Source: Haloarcula sebkhae
GTDB taxonomy: Archaea; Halobacteriota; Halobacteria; Halobacteriales; Haloarculaceae
Direction of reading: 5' to 3'
NCBI RefSeq assembly: GCF_014647415.1
Contig: NZ_BMPD01000004.1
Span: 186,001 to 250,000 of the forward strand
Length of the DNA stretch: 64,000 nucleotides
In this document: positions 38,113 through 47,518 of the stretch, piece after piece
Numbering within the stretch: the first letter of the stretch is position 1
Layout of the letters: each line of letters begins with the position of its first letter
The notes under the pieces: generated by a model
The model's input: only the letters and a program-made list of their open reading frames with translations
What the model was told of the DNA's origin: nothing
The model's database searches: none
Position numbers and translations under genes: made by a program

Positions 38113-39522
38113 ATGATGGGTGCCACTAACTTCGTCTGGCTGACTTTCGACAGCGTTCGGGGGGACCGGACCTCCATCGGTGGCTACGACAGAGAGACGA
38201 CCCCGACGCTTGAGCGAATCGGACGACGGGACGACGGGTACGCTGGGTCTTGCTTCTCTCACGCCCTCTGGTCACAGCCCTCCGTCGCGTCGATGATGAC
38301 CGGCACGTACCCTTCGATGCACGGGTTGGGGAGCCACAACGAGGTGCTCCCCGACTCGATTCCGACCGTCGCCGAGCGACTTTCCGAGGCCGGGTTCGAG
38401 ACCATCGGCATCTCCGCGAACCCCTTTTTTTCGGAGAGCACGGGGACACACCGCGGGTTCGACCGGTTCGACTTCGTCAACGGTACCGAGCTCGCCAGAG
38501 AGGCCGGTGTTCGCGGGTCGCTCTCGTTCGTGCGGAACCTTCGAACCTTCTCCGGGGGATTCACGCTCGAACGACAGCGACACAATCCGGACTACCTGCT
38601 CAACGAGATCGTGAAAGACCGCCTGCAGGATGGTGCCGAGGGCGACGACCCATTCTTCCTTGCCGCCCACTACTACGGCTTGCACCACCCGTACTTCCCC
38701 TCTCCGAAGTACCGGGAGACGTTCGCCGACGACCTACCGATGTCGGCCGACGAGGCGGCCGAACTGGCTCTCTCGAACTCCAGGGACGTCTACGAGCGAA
38801 TCGCCGAGGGACCTATCGATGACCCCGAGGCGGCGACGGCTCTCGATAATATGTACGACGCACAGGTGGCACAGGTCGACGCTCTCGTCGCCGGACTACT
38901 CTCGTACGTCGACAACCTCGGCCTCGGTGACGACACGATAGTCGTGATTACCGCCGACCACGGCGATTTGCTGGGAGAACTCGGCCTTTATTCTCACAAA
39001 CTTGTCCTTCACGACGCACTCGTTCAGGTCCCGCTGGCAGTCCGGGGGTCGGAAGCTGTCGTTGACGCGGCAATGGCGAACGCACAGCACGCGGACGTAA
39101 TGCAGATGATCCTCTCAGAACTCGACGTCGACACCGACGGGATGCACGGAGCGGAACTCACTGAGGGGCCCCGAGAGACGGTGGTCGCCCAGCGCGGCGA
39201 CGAGACCAGAGAGAAGACGCTCTCTGCCGTCCGGGAGTTCGAACCCGACTACGAGCACGAACACGTACTGGCCGGGATGGTCACGATGCTTCGTACTGAC
39301 GAGTGGAAGTTCGTCACCGGCACTGACGGGTCGATGCTGTACCGATTGCCCGACGAGAGTGAGGATGTGAGCGATGACTACCCCGGCGTAGTCGAGCGGT
39401 TCGAAACGACGTTTGATGTGTGGATGGACGAGCACGGACAACCCCTTGACTCCGGTGACCACCGTGAGTTCGATGACGATGTAAAAAGCCAGCTCGCAGA
39501 CTTAGGTTACGTCGTCGAGTGA
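38113..39522 (+). CDS. Sulfatase / alkaline phosphatase superfamily hydrolase or transferase
   Basis: 469 residues from ATG 38113 (GTG 38107 is an alternative). Metal-site segments FVWLTFDSVRGD near the N-terminus and VVITADHGDLLGELG near residue 280 are intact. In classical sulfatases the formylglycine precursor sits in C/S-x-P-x-R; here the segment is WSQPSVASMMTG, with Ser but no Arg. The protein lacks a signal peptide or membrane anchor, so it is cytoplasmic as read. It could hydrolyse a sulfate or phosphate ester of the glycan or transfer such a group. Exact reaction unknown. Confidence 0.82.
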   Translation: MMGATNFVWLTFDSVRGDRTSIGGYDRETTPTLERIGRRDDGYAGSCFSHALWSQPSVASMMTGTYPSMHGLGSHNEVLPDSIPTVAERLSEAGFETIGISANPFFSESTGTHRGFDRFDFVNGTELAREAGVRGSLSFVRNLRTFSGGFTLERQRHNPDYLLNEIVKDRLQDGAEGDDPFFLAAHYYGLHHPYFPSPKYRETFADDLPMSADEAAELALSNSRDVYERIAEGPIDDPEAATALDNMYDAQVAQVDALVAGLLSYVDNLGLGDDTIVVITADHGDLLGELGLYSHKLVLHDALVQVPLAVRGSEAVVDAAMANAQHADVMQMILSELDVDTDGMHGAELTEGPRETVVAQRGDETREKTLSAVREFEPDYEHEHVLAGMVTMLRTDEWKFVTGTDGSMLYRLPDESEDVSDDYPGVVERFETTFDVWMDEHGQPLDSGDHREFDDDVKSQLADLGYVVE

Positions 39523-39572
39523 CGCCGGTAGTAGCCAACTAACCAACTCTCGACCAGACGAGGTGAGAACGA

Positions 39573-40826
39573 ATGACCTCCAGCAAACCGCCCGGCGAGC
39601 AGGCTTCGACAACCGAAGGCGAGCGAGCGACAGTGCTGTCGGGCGACGACACGGGTGCCATCGAACCGACGAGCGAGTCGACGCCAGTGACGGCCGCCGA
39701 GCTGGGTTCACACCTCGCGTTTTTCATCCCGGACCTCTCGCTCGGCGGCGCCGAACAGGTCACCGTCACGATCATCAACGGACTCGCCGAACGCGGTTAC
39801 GACGTGGAACTGTTGCTCTCGCGTGCCACCGGGGAGTTACAGTCGGAACTCTCCCCACAGGTCGACGTGGTGGAGTTCGGGCCAGACACCGTGACAGGTC
39901 TTGGTGTCGCCTCGCATGTCCCAGCTCTCGTGGAGTATCTGGACCGTGAACAACCCGCCGCACTCTTCCCCCATCTGGCCCACGTCAGCGTTGTCTGTCT
40001 CGCCGCCCGGCGCTTCGTTGACGCCGAGGTGCCGATTTTCCCGACACACCACAAGGCGTTCCGGGTTCAGCCAGACCCGAGTTCAAAGGCTCGCGTTGTC
40101 CGCCGACTGGCCGAACGGCTGTACCCGTCGGCCGAACAGGTCGTTGCCGTCTCGGGTGGCGTCGCAGAGAGTCTCGCGGAACATACGCCCATCGACCCCG
40201 ACGACGTTTCGGTGCTGTACAACCCTGTCGATGTAGAAACGATTCGAGCGCGCGCCCGCGAGCCGGTCGACCACCCGTGGATAGAGGACGAAGACGTGCC
40301 GGTTGTCCTGTTCGTCGGACGTCACGAGCGACAGAAGGATCTTGAGACGTGGCTGGCTGCCTTCGAACAGGTTCACGTGCGCAACCCCCAGGTTCGGGGA
40401 GTCGTCGCCGGAAAAGGGTCACAGACCGACAAGATACGCGAACTGGCCGAACAGCACGGCATCGAAGACGCCCTTTCCCTGCCGGGCTACGTGGAGAACC
40501 CGTACCGGTACATGCGACAGGCCGACGTCTACTTGCTCTCCTCGCGGTACGAGGGGCTCCCAACCGTCATGATAGAGGCGTTCGCCTGTGGCTGTCCGAT
40601 AGTCGCGACAGACTGCCCAGCCGGGCCACGCGAGATACTGGCAGACGGGGAGTACGGGCCATTGGTCCCGGTCGGTGACGCGAACGCACTCGCGCGGGCC
40701 GTTGAGGAGACGCTAGAGAACCCGGTCGACTCGTCGGTAATCGAACACCGGGCCGGCGAGTTCGCCCCGGCGTCGATCATCGATGACTACGAGCAGTTCC
40801 TCCAAGAACACGTTGTCTCTGTGTGA
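39573..40826 (+). CDS. Glycosyltransferase family 4 (GT-B fold)
   Basis: 417 residues with a 45-residue Ser/Thr/Glu-rich N-terminal tail before the fold begins (HLAFFIPDLSLGGAEQVTVT). The donor half has VVLFVGRHERQKDLETWLAA, GYVENPYRYMRQADVYLLSS and RYEGLPTVMIEAFACGCPIV, the standard EX7E site. Fifty bases after the sulfatase gene, at the end of the plus-strand run. Likely acts on the same lipid-linked intermediate. Confidence 0.9.
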   Translation: MTSSKPPGEQASTTEGERATVLSGDDTGAIEPTSESTPVTAAELGSHLAFFIPDLSLGGAEQVTVTIINGLAERGYDVELLLSRATGELQSELSPQVDVVEFGPDTVTGLGVASHVPALVEYLDREQPAALFPHLAHVSVVCLAARRFVDAEVPIFPTHHKAFRVQPDPSSKARVVRRLAERLYPSAEQVVAVSGGVAESLAEHTPIDPDDVSVLYNPVDVETIRARAREPVDHPWIEDEDVPVVLFVGRHERQKDLETWLAAFEQVHVRNPQVRGVVAGKGSQTDKIRELAEQHGIEDALSLPGYVENPYRYMRQADVYLLSSRYEGLPTVMIEAFACGCPIVATDCPAGPREILADGEYGPLVPVGDANALARAVEETLENPVDSSVIEHRAGEFAPASIIDDYEQFLQEHVVSV

Positions 40827-41027
40827 GTGGATTGTGTGCCTGGATTCGGTTGGCACCACGGGTCAGTGCTTTTCGACTCAACCGACGATGTCGAGCGAAT
40901 ACTCCGTCGTGACCCGGAACGCGGAGAAGCACGTCGCAACTTTCTACGCCGCGTACAGACCAGCACGGACCGAGAGTGGACAGTCCTGCTAGCCGATGGT
41001 CTGTTTACAAATCTCTTTGACCCGTAG
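40827..41027 (+). other. Short open frame, possible gene fragment
   Basis: 66 codons starting directly after the previous stop and ending TNLFDP. Codon choice (many GAC, CGC, GTC) resembles coding DNA, and the stretch RILRRDPERGEARRNFLRRV is charged as in a real helix. I do not recognise a family. It may be the displaced tail of a lost gene, like other fragments in this island. Confidence 0.25.
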
Positions 41028-41467
41028 GAGAGTGTGAACCGTTCGGCGTGGACTTCGTCGTATTGCCCGACAAAGTACCTGTAGTCTGCTGTTCTCCAGT
41101 CGGCAGGCAGACGATATCTTCAGGCGGCCGGTTGCTGTCTGGCGATAGTTGTCGCTTCTGGAGAGCCCTGGCCGGCCATTGAGGGCTGAAAACTGGCCGT
41201 TGCCACAGCCGACATTGAGTACGTTCTTCCTGCCGAGTATATACTGGTCGAGTAACTCGAACAGTCTCTTCGGTATAGCCGGTGCCGAACCGGCCTGATT
41301 TGTCTCATGTTCGCTCGTGTAACGCACTGCGTCAGTGCATATTTCGCAACTTCAGGGGAGAAATGGGTAGGAGTAGTCTGTTGATGGAACTCGTCGTGAG
41401 CGGCGGCATCCTCGTGAAGCCCCTCACCCCGGTCCCTCGCTTCATACGTAGTATTCTGATGCTTCAT
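40989..41467 (-). pseudogene. SAM-dependent methyltransferase remnant (frameshifted)
   Basis: One minus-strand frame (from 41467) gives a plausible N-terminus, THFSPEVAKYALTQ. A shifted frame from 41327 continues RYTSEHETNQ, KRLFELLDQYILGRKNVLNV and GCGNGQF, the glycine-rich motif I of class I methyltransferases. Similarity fades after about 41170 and no further methyltransferase motif follows. A frameshift near 41325 and loss of the C-terminal part make it inactive. The reading is based on one motif, so moderate confidence only. Confidence 0.4.
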
Positions 41468-41585
41468 CGGTCGTCAGTGGACGACGAAATTGTGTTAGTA
41501 TTTAGGTATTCCCAGTAAGTAGATGCTATCGACAAGGAGTCGCTGCAGGTCGAGCGGCGAACGTCGGCTGCGTATCTAGACGGCA

Positions 41586-42986
41586 CTACCGATATCCGAG
41601 CGCTTTGAGGTTCTCGACTATCTTCGGGTCTTCCGGGTCCACCGTCTCTACACCCAGGTCGTCACCGAGTCGTTCTGATACCAGTTGGGCGAGTCTCTCG
41701 CGTCGACCGGTATGTTTGAGCGTGTCCTTTGGGTAGCCGGACCCGACGTCGTACACTTTGTCCTCGCCGCCGTGGACGCGGAGGTATTTTTCGTCAGTGG
41801 TCCGGGCACACTGGAGCGCGTGGTCCAGTTCTGCGAGTAGTTCCTCGTCGGGGTCTGCGGTATGGTTCTTAAGCGTTGAGATTCCAGTCACCGGATCGCC
41901 GAACTCGGCAAACACAGCCTCACGGCCCCGGTCATCGAACAGGTTCTGTCCCTCGATGGTCTTCGGGACGTCTAACTCTAGCTCCGAGAGAACGGTGGGA
42001 TAGATATCGACGAGTGAAACCATGTCCTCGACGCGATGACCCGTACTCGTCCCCGGCGGCTTTACCACTAACGGGACGTGAAGCAACTCGTCGAAGAGGC
42101 TGAACTGATGGTACGCCAGTTCGTGCTCGCCGAAGTGTTCGCCATGGTCGCCTGTGACAATCACGAGCGTCTCGTCGTACACACCGGCCTTCTTCAGTGT
42201 GTCCAGTAGTTTCCCGAGTATCGCGTCGGCGAACGCGATCTCCCCGTCATACAGGTCCGTGAGGGCCGCCCAGTCGGCTTCGCTGGGCTCTACCTCACCC
42301 GCCATGTACCGGTAGCCACCGTTGTGGGACATCTCGGTCACGAGTTCGTCGTCAGTGTCGGGATGGGGTCCACGGTTGAACTCTCTCCGATAGGACTTCG
42401 GGGGAGCATACTTCGTGTGTGGTGCGAGTAGGTTGATGAACCCAAAAAACGATTGTGTACCGGCGGAACGTCGAATCCGGGTCTTTATATACTCGCTCGT
42501 GAGATACTCCCCGGGTTTCCGGTCACCGACGCGCATCTCCCACGCCATGCGGACGTACCCGGGAACGAGGTCGAGGTAGTACGAGCGAAGTTCCTCGAAC
42601 GTCTCTGGGACGAACGGCAGTCGATAGAGATCACAGTAGTCCTCGAAACCTCTTGTCAGTTCGGTCTCACTGGTGATGTTAGAGTTCTGGACTGCGCCGA
42701 AGGTGTAGTACCCCTCTTCTTGGAGGCGTTCGGCGAGCGGCGGGTGAGGTGGTCGGTACGGCATCCCGATGTCGAGAAAGCCGTGAGTCGTTGGATGGAC
42801 ACCGCCGAATATCGAACCGTGCGAGGGTGGGGTCCATGGAGCAGCCGAAAAGGCGTTGTCGAACTGATAACCGTCTGCCGCTAGTTCCACGAGGTTCGGT
42901 GTTGTGTCTCTTTCATACCCGTGGACGGACGTGTGGTCGGCTCGGGTCGCGTCCATCACCACGAGGAGAACGTTTGGATTCACCAT
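41586..42986 (-). CDS. Sulfatase / alkaline phosphatase superfamily enzyme (second)
   Basis: 466 residues from ATG 42986 (a GTG eight codons upstream is open). NVLLVVMDATRADHTSVHGY and VIVTGDHGEHFGEHELAYHQ are the metal-binding segments. The nucleophile region reads APWTPPSHGSIFGG, with Thr where sulfatases have the Cys/Ser that becomes formylglycine, and His in place of Arg. Superfamily members with Thr nucleophile transfer or hydrolyse phosphate groups, so a phospho-substituent on the glycan is a serious alternative to sulfate. No signal peptide seen. Confidence 0.82.
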   Translation of the reverse strand: MVNPNVLLVVMDATRADHTSVHGYERDTTPNLVELAADGYQFDNAFSAAPWTPPSHGSIFGGVHPTTHGFLDIGMPYRPPHPPLAERLQEEGYYTFGAVQNSNITSETELTRGFEDYCDLYRLPFVPETFEELRSYYLDLVPGYVRMAWEMRVGDRKPGEYLTSEYIKTRIRRSAGTQSFFGFINLLAPHTKYAPPKSYRREFNRGPHPDTDDELVTEMSHNGGYRYMAGEVEPSEADWAALTDLYDGEIAFADAILGKLLDTLKKAGVYDETLVIVTGDHGEHFGEHELAYHQFSLFDELLHVPLVVKPPGTSTGHRVEDMVSLVDIYPTVLSELELDVPKTIEGQNLFDDRGREAVFAEFGDPVTGISTLKNHTADPDEELLAELDHALQCARTTDEKYLRVHGGEDKVYDVGSGYPKDTLKHTGRRERLAQLVSERLGDDLGVETVDPEDPKIVENLKALGYR

Positions 42987-43372
42987 ATCGAAATCTTGCT
43001 TTAGCGACACTTCAGTAGTCTCTTACTATAGATATGCAGATCGACGTACCCACAGCGACGCGCCCGATAAGCAGGTAGTGACGTACATTTTCCGGTCGTT
43101 CCGGGCCAACCGATAGTCATCTCGCGACAGGAACTCTGCCTGCTCCAGACGCTCAGATGCCGGTAAGGCCATATTAACAGATGCACGATTCGGTGCGTCG
43201 TAATCGTAATGTCCAATATAACATACGCCTGAGCTGGGTTTTTCCATCACAAAATTAAGGCAACTCAAACTGACTGTACCGCACTCTCTGATTTCCATGT
43301 GATAAAGCCATCAAGTTGTGAATATATTGTGGTAACAATACTTAAAATGAGTAGGAAGAGACTACGGATCGC
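42987..43372. promoter_or_regulatory. Divergent promoter region of second sulfatase and beta-helix gene
   Basis: About 390 AT-rich nt. ATACTTAAAATG at 43338-43349 is a likely TATA box, some 25-30 nt upstream of the signal-peptide ATG at 43373, implying a leaderless transcript. I see no gene in the stretch. Confidence 0.45.
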
Positions 43373-43591
43373 ATGACACGCAATTTGGCACACAACGAGC
43401 AGTCGTCCGCGGACATTCCAGCTATCGAGGACACGACAGACCGAGAGAAAGAACTACTTAACCGACGAAGTAACCTCCAGCTCGGCGCAGCCGCAATCGC
43501 CACGGCGCTCAGTACCGGCGGACCGGGCGCCACGGCCAGCAGTAGCACCGAGCAGACGCACGCGACGAACTCCAGCGTATACAGCCAATGA
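43373..43591 (+). CDS. Orphan Tat-like signal peptide frame preceding the beta-helix gene
   Basis: 72 codons with an intact promoter. After a polar N-region comes NRRSNLQLGAAAIATALSTG, a twin-arginine-type signal, then a Ser/Thr-rich stretch, and the frame stops in TGA overlapping the ATG of the next frame (ATGA, 43588-43591). The homologous protein at 35.5 kb has signal and beta-helix in a single frame. This is most easily read as the 5' part of a split gene, separated from its body by a one-base frame change. Reinitiation at the overlap would give a signal-less body. Confidence 0.6.
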   Translation: MTRNLAHNEQSSADIPAIEDTTDREKELLNRRSNLQLGAAAIATALSTGGPGATASSSTEQTHATNSSVYSQ

Positions 43592-46500
43592 GCGTCGAAA
43601 ACATCGAAGACCACGGTGCCGTACCGAATCCCGACGACCCGAGTCTCTCGGCTGCCCGGAAGAACCTGCACGCGATAATAAACGCTGCCGACGCGGCTGG
43701 GGCCGGCGGGACTGTTTACATCCCCGCCAACATCTACTACATCGGTGACGACATTGGACGGTTCACCGCTTTTGGAGGCCGCGAGCCGAGCGGTATCTCG
43801 ATTACCGGTGACGGACCCGAGCAATCGGTAATCGGCGTGTCAGAGCACGTCTCGGACAGTCAGAACTGCACTATTTTCGAGTGGTCTGAAGGCGTAAATC
43901 ACGGCACCGTCTCGGTCGATAACGTGAAACTCGACGGGAACTACGAAAATCTCGGTAACCTCGTATCTAACGGGAACGGTGGTATCGGAGCGAAGTGTGA
44001 GGGAGCGGGCACGTTCAACTTCTCGAATGTCTGGGTCCGTGGACAGTACACCATGGGCATCCGGATCGAAAACGGCGACGGCCGTCTCGAGCGCTGCACT
44101 ATCGAAGAAACTGCTATCGCCCTGGAGAACGACTCTGGCGGCGACCGGGTAAGTCACCACCTCGCGCTCCAACCGCCGTCGGGAGACACCATCACCATCG
44201 ACAGCTGTCTGTTCCGCCGTGGGTCCGGCGAAGTCGTCGACATCCACGCGGGCGCTGGGAACGTAGTTCTTAAGAACTGCTGGGGGCGCTCGCTCGGGAC
44301 GGGTGTGTTCAAGATTTCTGCCGGCAACAGGATAGAACTGCGAAACTCCTACATGGAGTCGTACTCGCAGTGGCTGGAAGACAACCTCACCGCTTCGGGT
44401 GACTTCCACGGCCGCGCGATGGCCCGTCGCATCTCCAATAACCAGTCGGAGACACCGACGCTCGTTCTCGACAACGTTGAGTTCCACAACTGCAACCGAC
44501 ACGCAGTAGAGGCCCGGAACTATCCGCTGCAACTGCAAGGCGACATGGTGGCCATCCACAACGCAGCCCGGGATCCGGGCCGTGACTCGGTCCTGCGCGA
44601 CGACGCCGACGGTGCATTGGCCCACGTCTCCATCGACCGCCTGTCGGTCCACGATTCGGACGCGGCGGTATTCAGTGCGCCGAACGCCGATGGTTCTATC
44701 GGGACCGTCCGACGGGCGAACAACGCCGGACTCGGTGACACCGGCGGCCTCAGCATCGGGACGGACGAGCCGGGCAAAGAACCGTTCGCGCCGTCTGTCC
44801 CGACGAAAGACGACGTCGGCATCAACACGGCGAGTGCCGGCTCTAGCGGCCCCAGCGTCGCGTGGCAGTCTCCGAGCGACGGCACAGTTCTAGGCGGGAG
44901 CGTGACCCTCCAAATAGCCGCCAGCAATCATGAAGACAGCCCCGACGCCGTGACCGTGGAGTACAACGTCGACGGCAACAGCTGGGTGAGCACCGACTAC
45001 AACAGCGACACCACCTACTTTGAGGCCAGTCTAGACGCATCGACACTGTCGAACGGCAGTCACACGCTGACAGCACGGGCAACAGACAGCGACGGGGACA
45101 AGTCCACAGCCACGGTTGATGTCGTTGCCGGCGCGCTCTTTGCCGACTGGACGCCCCAGTGGATCAGTACGACCGACGACTGGACCGTCTCCTCCGGCGA
45201 CAGCTTCGTCGGCGGGCACGCCCTCGCGTTCGAGAATACTGCTGGGACCCGGGACCGCTTCGCCATCTCCTGTGACGCGGCGGGAACGCACGCCGATGTC
45301 GAAGTCGTTGACCGCTTCCGGGTCCCGACAATCAATCCTGAGACGAATCGCGGCTTCCACGCACGCCTCTTCCTTCGTGGCTCCGGGTCCGAGGGGAACG
45401 AGAACGGCTACTGGATCGAGATAGAGGACCGTAACGACGCTTTCCGAGTGGGCAAGTACGTCAACGGTAATTCGACGACTCTCCAGCGGTTCGGTACACC
45501 TGCCGAGGATACCTTCTTCTACCGCCGGTTCCGCGCAACGGGCACGACTATACAGGCGAAGGTGTGGCCGGCCAGCGAGAGCGAGCCGTCTGGCTGGGAT
45601 GTCGAACTCTCCGACTCGAGTCTCAAAAGCGGGTGGGTCGGACTCGGCTCGTTCGACCCCGGACTGGTCGAGACGGACACCATCAGCGTCGCCACCGGCG
45701 GGGCCACCGCCGAGATGGTGGAAACTGACGCCGCACCCACTATCTCATGGGCAACACCTTCCGACGGAGCGACGGTGACAGAGACGGTCGGCCTGCAGGT
45801 CGCTGCGGGCGATGAAGCGGACAGTACCGGATCGCTAGCGGTCGAGTACCGCGTGGACGGCGGTGACTGGACCGCCACGAGCTACAACGCAGACACCGGC
45901 TACTACGAGACCAGTCTCGACACGACAACGCTCGCCGACGGCAGTCACACGCTGACTGCGCGAGCGACGGACAGTGCGAGCAACGCGGCGACGGCGTCCG
46001 TCGGCGTCACCGTTGACAACCCGCTTGCCATCTCCACTGTCGATGCACGGAACGTGACGGAGTCGACTGCGACGCTCGTCGGCGACGTAACGAGTCTCAG
46101 CGGGGCTAGTGACGCCACGGTCGGATTCGAGTGGCGCCCGGTCGGGTCCAATACGTGGACCGCCGACGGGCGTCAGACCGTCTCGGCTACCGGTGAGTTC
46201 ACGACGGACATCTCGGGTCTTGAGGCCGACACCGACCACGAGTTCAGAGCCGTCGCCACTGACCCCGACTCGGTCACTGGGAATCCGGTTGGCTTCCAGA
46301 CTTCGACGACAAGTAACGAGGCACCGACCATCGAGCAGTTCGACGTGATCGACCAGAGTAGCACCGGTTGGCACCAGTATCAGATCGAGTGGGCTGTCGC
46401 CGACAGCGATGGGAACCTCGACAAGGTCATCTCTACGCTCCGACGGAATGGCTCCGTCGTCGCCACTGAGAGTACCGGCGTCAGTGGGAGCGACGCCAAC

Positions 46501-46599
46501 TACACGCACGTGCTCCGCGTTCGCGGGAACGTTGACGAGATGACGCTGACGGTCAACGACACGCAGAATCTCGTCGGCCACGCGTCACAGCAACTGTAG
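43588..46599 (+). CDS. Large beta-helix protein with Ig-like, jelly-roll-like and Fn3-like domains
   Basis: 1003 residues in one frame. Residues 1-400: beta-helix opening NIEDHGAVPNPDDPS and many short strand repeats (GTVSVDNVKLDGNYENLGN, ITIDSCLFRRGSGEV). About 420-515 and 716-812: two similar Ig-like domains, each with VEYxVDGxxW and GSHTLTARATDS. About 515-710: a beta-sandwich segment (GYWIEIEDRNDAFRVGKYVN) like glycan-binding jelly rolls. About 813-905: Fn3-like (ATLVGDVTSLSGASDATVGFEWR). The end is a further beta domain. It looks like a secreted carbohydrate-active or surface adhesion protein acting on the locus's glycan, but its own frame has no signal peptide. Confidence 0.78.
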   Translation: MSVENIEDHGAVPNPDDPSLSAARKNLHAIINAADAAGAGGTVYIPANIYYIGDDIGRFTAFGGREPSGISITGDGPEQSVIGVSEHVSDSQNCTIFEWSEGVNHGTVSVDNVKLDGNYENLGNLVSNGNGGIGAKCEGAGTFNFSNVWVRGQYTMGIRIENGDGRLERCTIEETAIALENDSGGDRVSHHLALQPPSGDTITIDSCLFRRGSGEVVDIHAGAGNVVLKNCWGRSLGTGVFKISAGNRIELRNSYMESYSQWLEDNLTASGDFHGRAMARRISNNQSETPTLVLDNVEFHNCNRHAVEARNYPLQLQGDMVAIHNAARDPGRDSVLRDDADGALAHVSIDRLSVHDSDAAVFSAPNADGSIGTVRRANNAGLGDTGGLSIGTDEPGKEPFAPSVPTKDDVGINTASAGSSGPSVAWQSPSDGTVLGGSVTLQIAASNHEDSPDAVTVEYNVDGNSWVSTDYNSDTTYFEASLDASTLSNGSHTLTARATDSDGDKSTATVDVVAGALFADWTPQWISTTDDWTVSSGDSFVGGHALAFENTAGTRDRFAISCDAAGTHADVEVVDRFRVPTINPETNRGFHARLFLRGSGSEGNENGYWIEIEDRNDAFRVGKYVNGNSTTLQRFGTPAEDTFFYRRFRATGTTIQAKVWPASESEPSGWDVELSDSSLKSGWVGLGSFDPGLVETDTISVATGGATAEMVETDAAPTISWATPSDGATVTETVGLQVAAGDEADSTGSLAVEYRVDGGDWTATSYNADTGYYETSLDTTTLADGSHTLTARATDSASNAATASVGVTVDNPLAISTVDARNVTESTATLVGDVTSLSGASDATVGFEWRPVGSNTWTADGRQTVSATGEFTTDISGLEADTDHEFRAVATDPDSVTGNPVGFQTSTTSNEAPTIEQFDVIDQSSTGWHQYQIEWAVADSDGNLDKVISTLRRNGSVVATESTGVSGSDANYTHVLRVRGNVDEMTLTVNDTQNLVGHASQQL

Positions 46600-46801
46600 G
46601 CGGCCCTCTGGAAGAACCCACGGAAACGGTCCCCGTTCTACCCGACGTCGTGCATTTTACTTCAGTCACTCCCCGATGCCGGTACAACCGGACCAGTATG
46701 AACTTCATAATTCCCTTGCGTCCTACTCCAGACCGAATGACCACCACGTACACGACTGTGGGTACTAGCGTACCAGCTATCTTCAGTTCGCATACACCGC
46801 C

Positions 46802-47518
46802 ATGATGGCCAAGGGAAAGCGCGTCGTCTTCGTCACACAGCGGTATCCGCCTGACAAGGGAGGGAACGCCGCACGTATCGGTGACATGGCGTCGAACTTC
46901 GTCGACACCAAGTGGTTTGTGACGGTGCTGACCCTGCCGCCGACGTACCCGCCCTGGTCGTTCGACCGGTCCGTCGAGCAACGATCAACCGAATCCCGTG
47001 AGGAAGTAACCGTCCACTGTCTTTGAACGTGGCAACCGCAGGTCGCGAATCCCGGGACTGTCCGGCGACTGGCCTACTATTTCCTTTTCGAGGTCCACGC
47101 GATGCTGTGGCTACTGCTCAACGTCCGCCGGTACGATGCCGTGACGACGACGCCGATATCGACCAGTGCCCCCGGACTGCTTGCCAGTTTACTCGGGAAG
47201 CCGTGGCTGGTCGACGTCAGCGACCTCTGGATAGACACCTCCATCTCGCTCGGCTACATCGAGTTCAGGTCGACGATTCCAGCGCTCGCCCTCCAGATAG
47301 CCGATAGAATCGCCGTCATGACGGAGACGCTGGGTGACTCGCGTCGAGACCTACGGCGACTCGCTGGCGGAGAAGACGGAGATCGTTCCCAACGGCGTCG
47401 ACACCGACCGATTCCGTCCGGGTCGGCCGCCGTTGAGACCGCCGGGGCGATGCCGAGCAGTGCGGCCGTCGACGAGACGGAAATTTCGCTTTCCGGACTG
47501 CGGTTCAGCCCGCAGTAA
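46802..47518 (+). pseudogene. GT4 glycosyltransferase pseudogene, paralogue of the gene at 52.3 kb
   Basis: Starts at ATG 46802 with VVFVTQRYPPDKGGNAARIG, matching VIVSQRYPPEKGGNASRIRD of the intact paralogue. A TGA at 47024-47026 replaces the Trp codon in HRLWTWQPQ. The same frame continues (NVRRYDAVTTTPISTSAPG, GKPWLVDVSDLWIDTSISLG) until a frameshift near 47330, after which another frame gives KTEIVPNGVDTDRFRPG. Similarity then ends, cutting off the whole donor-binding half. It converges on the membrane-protein gene, whose end overlaps it. Clearly non-functional. Confidence 0.85.
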
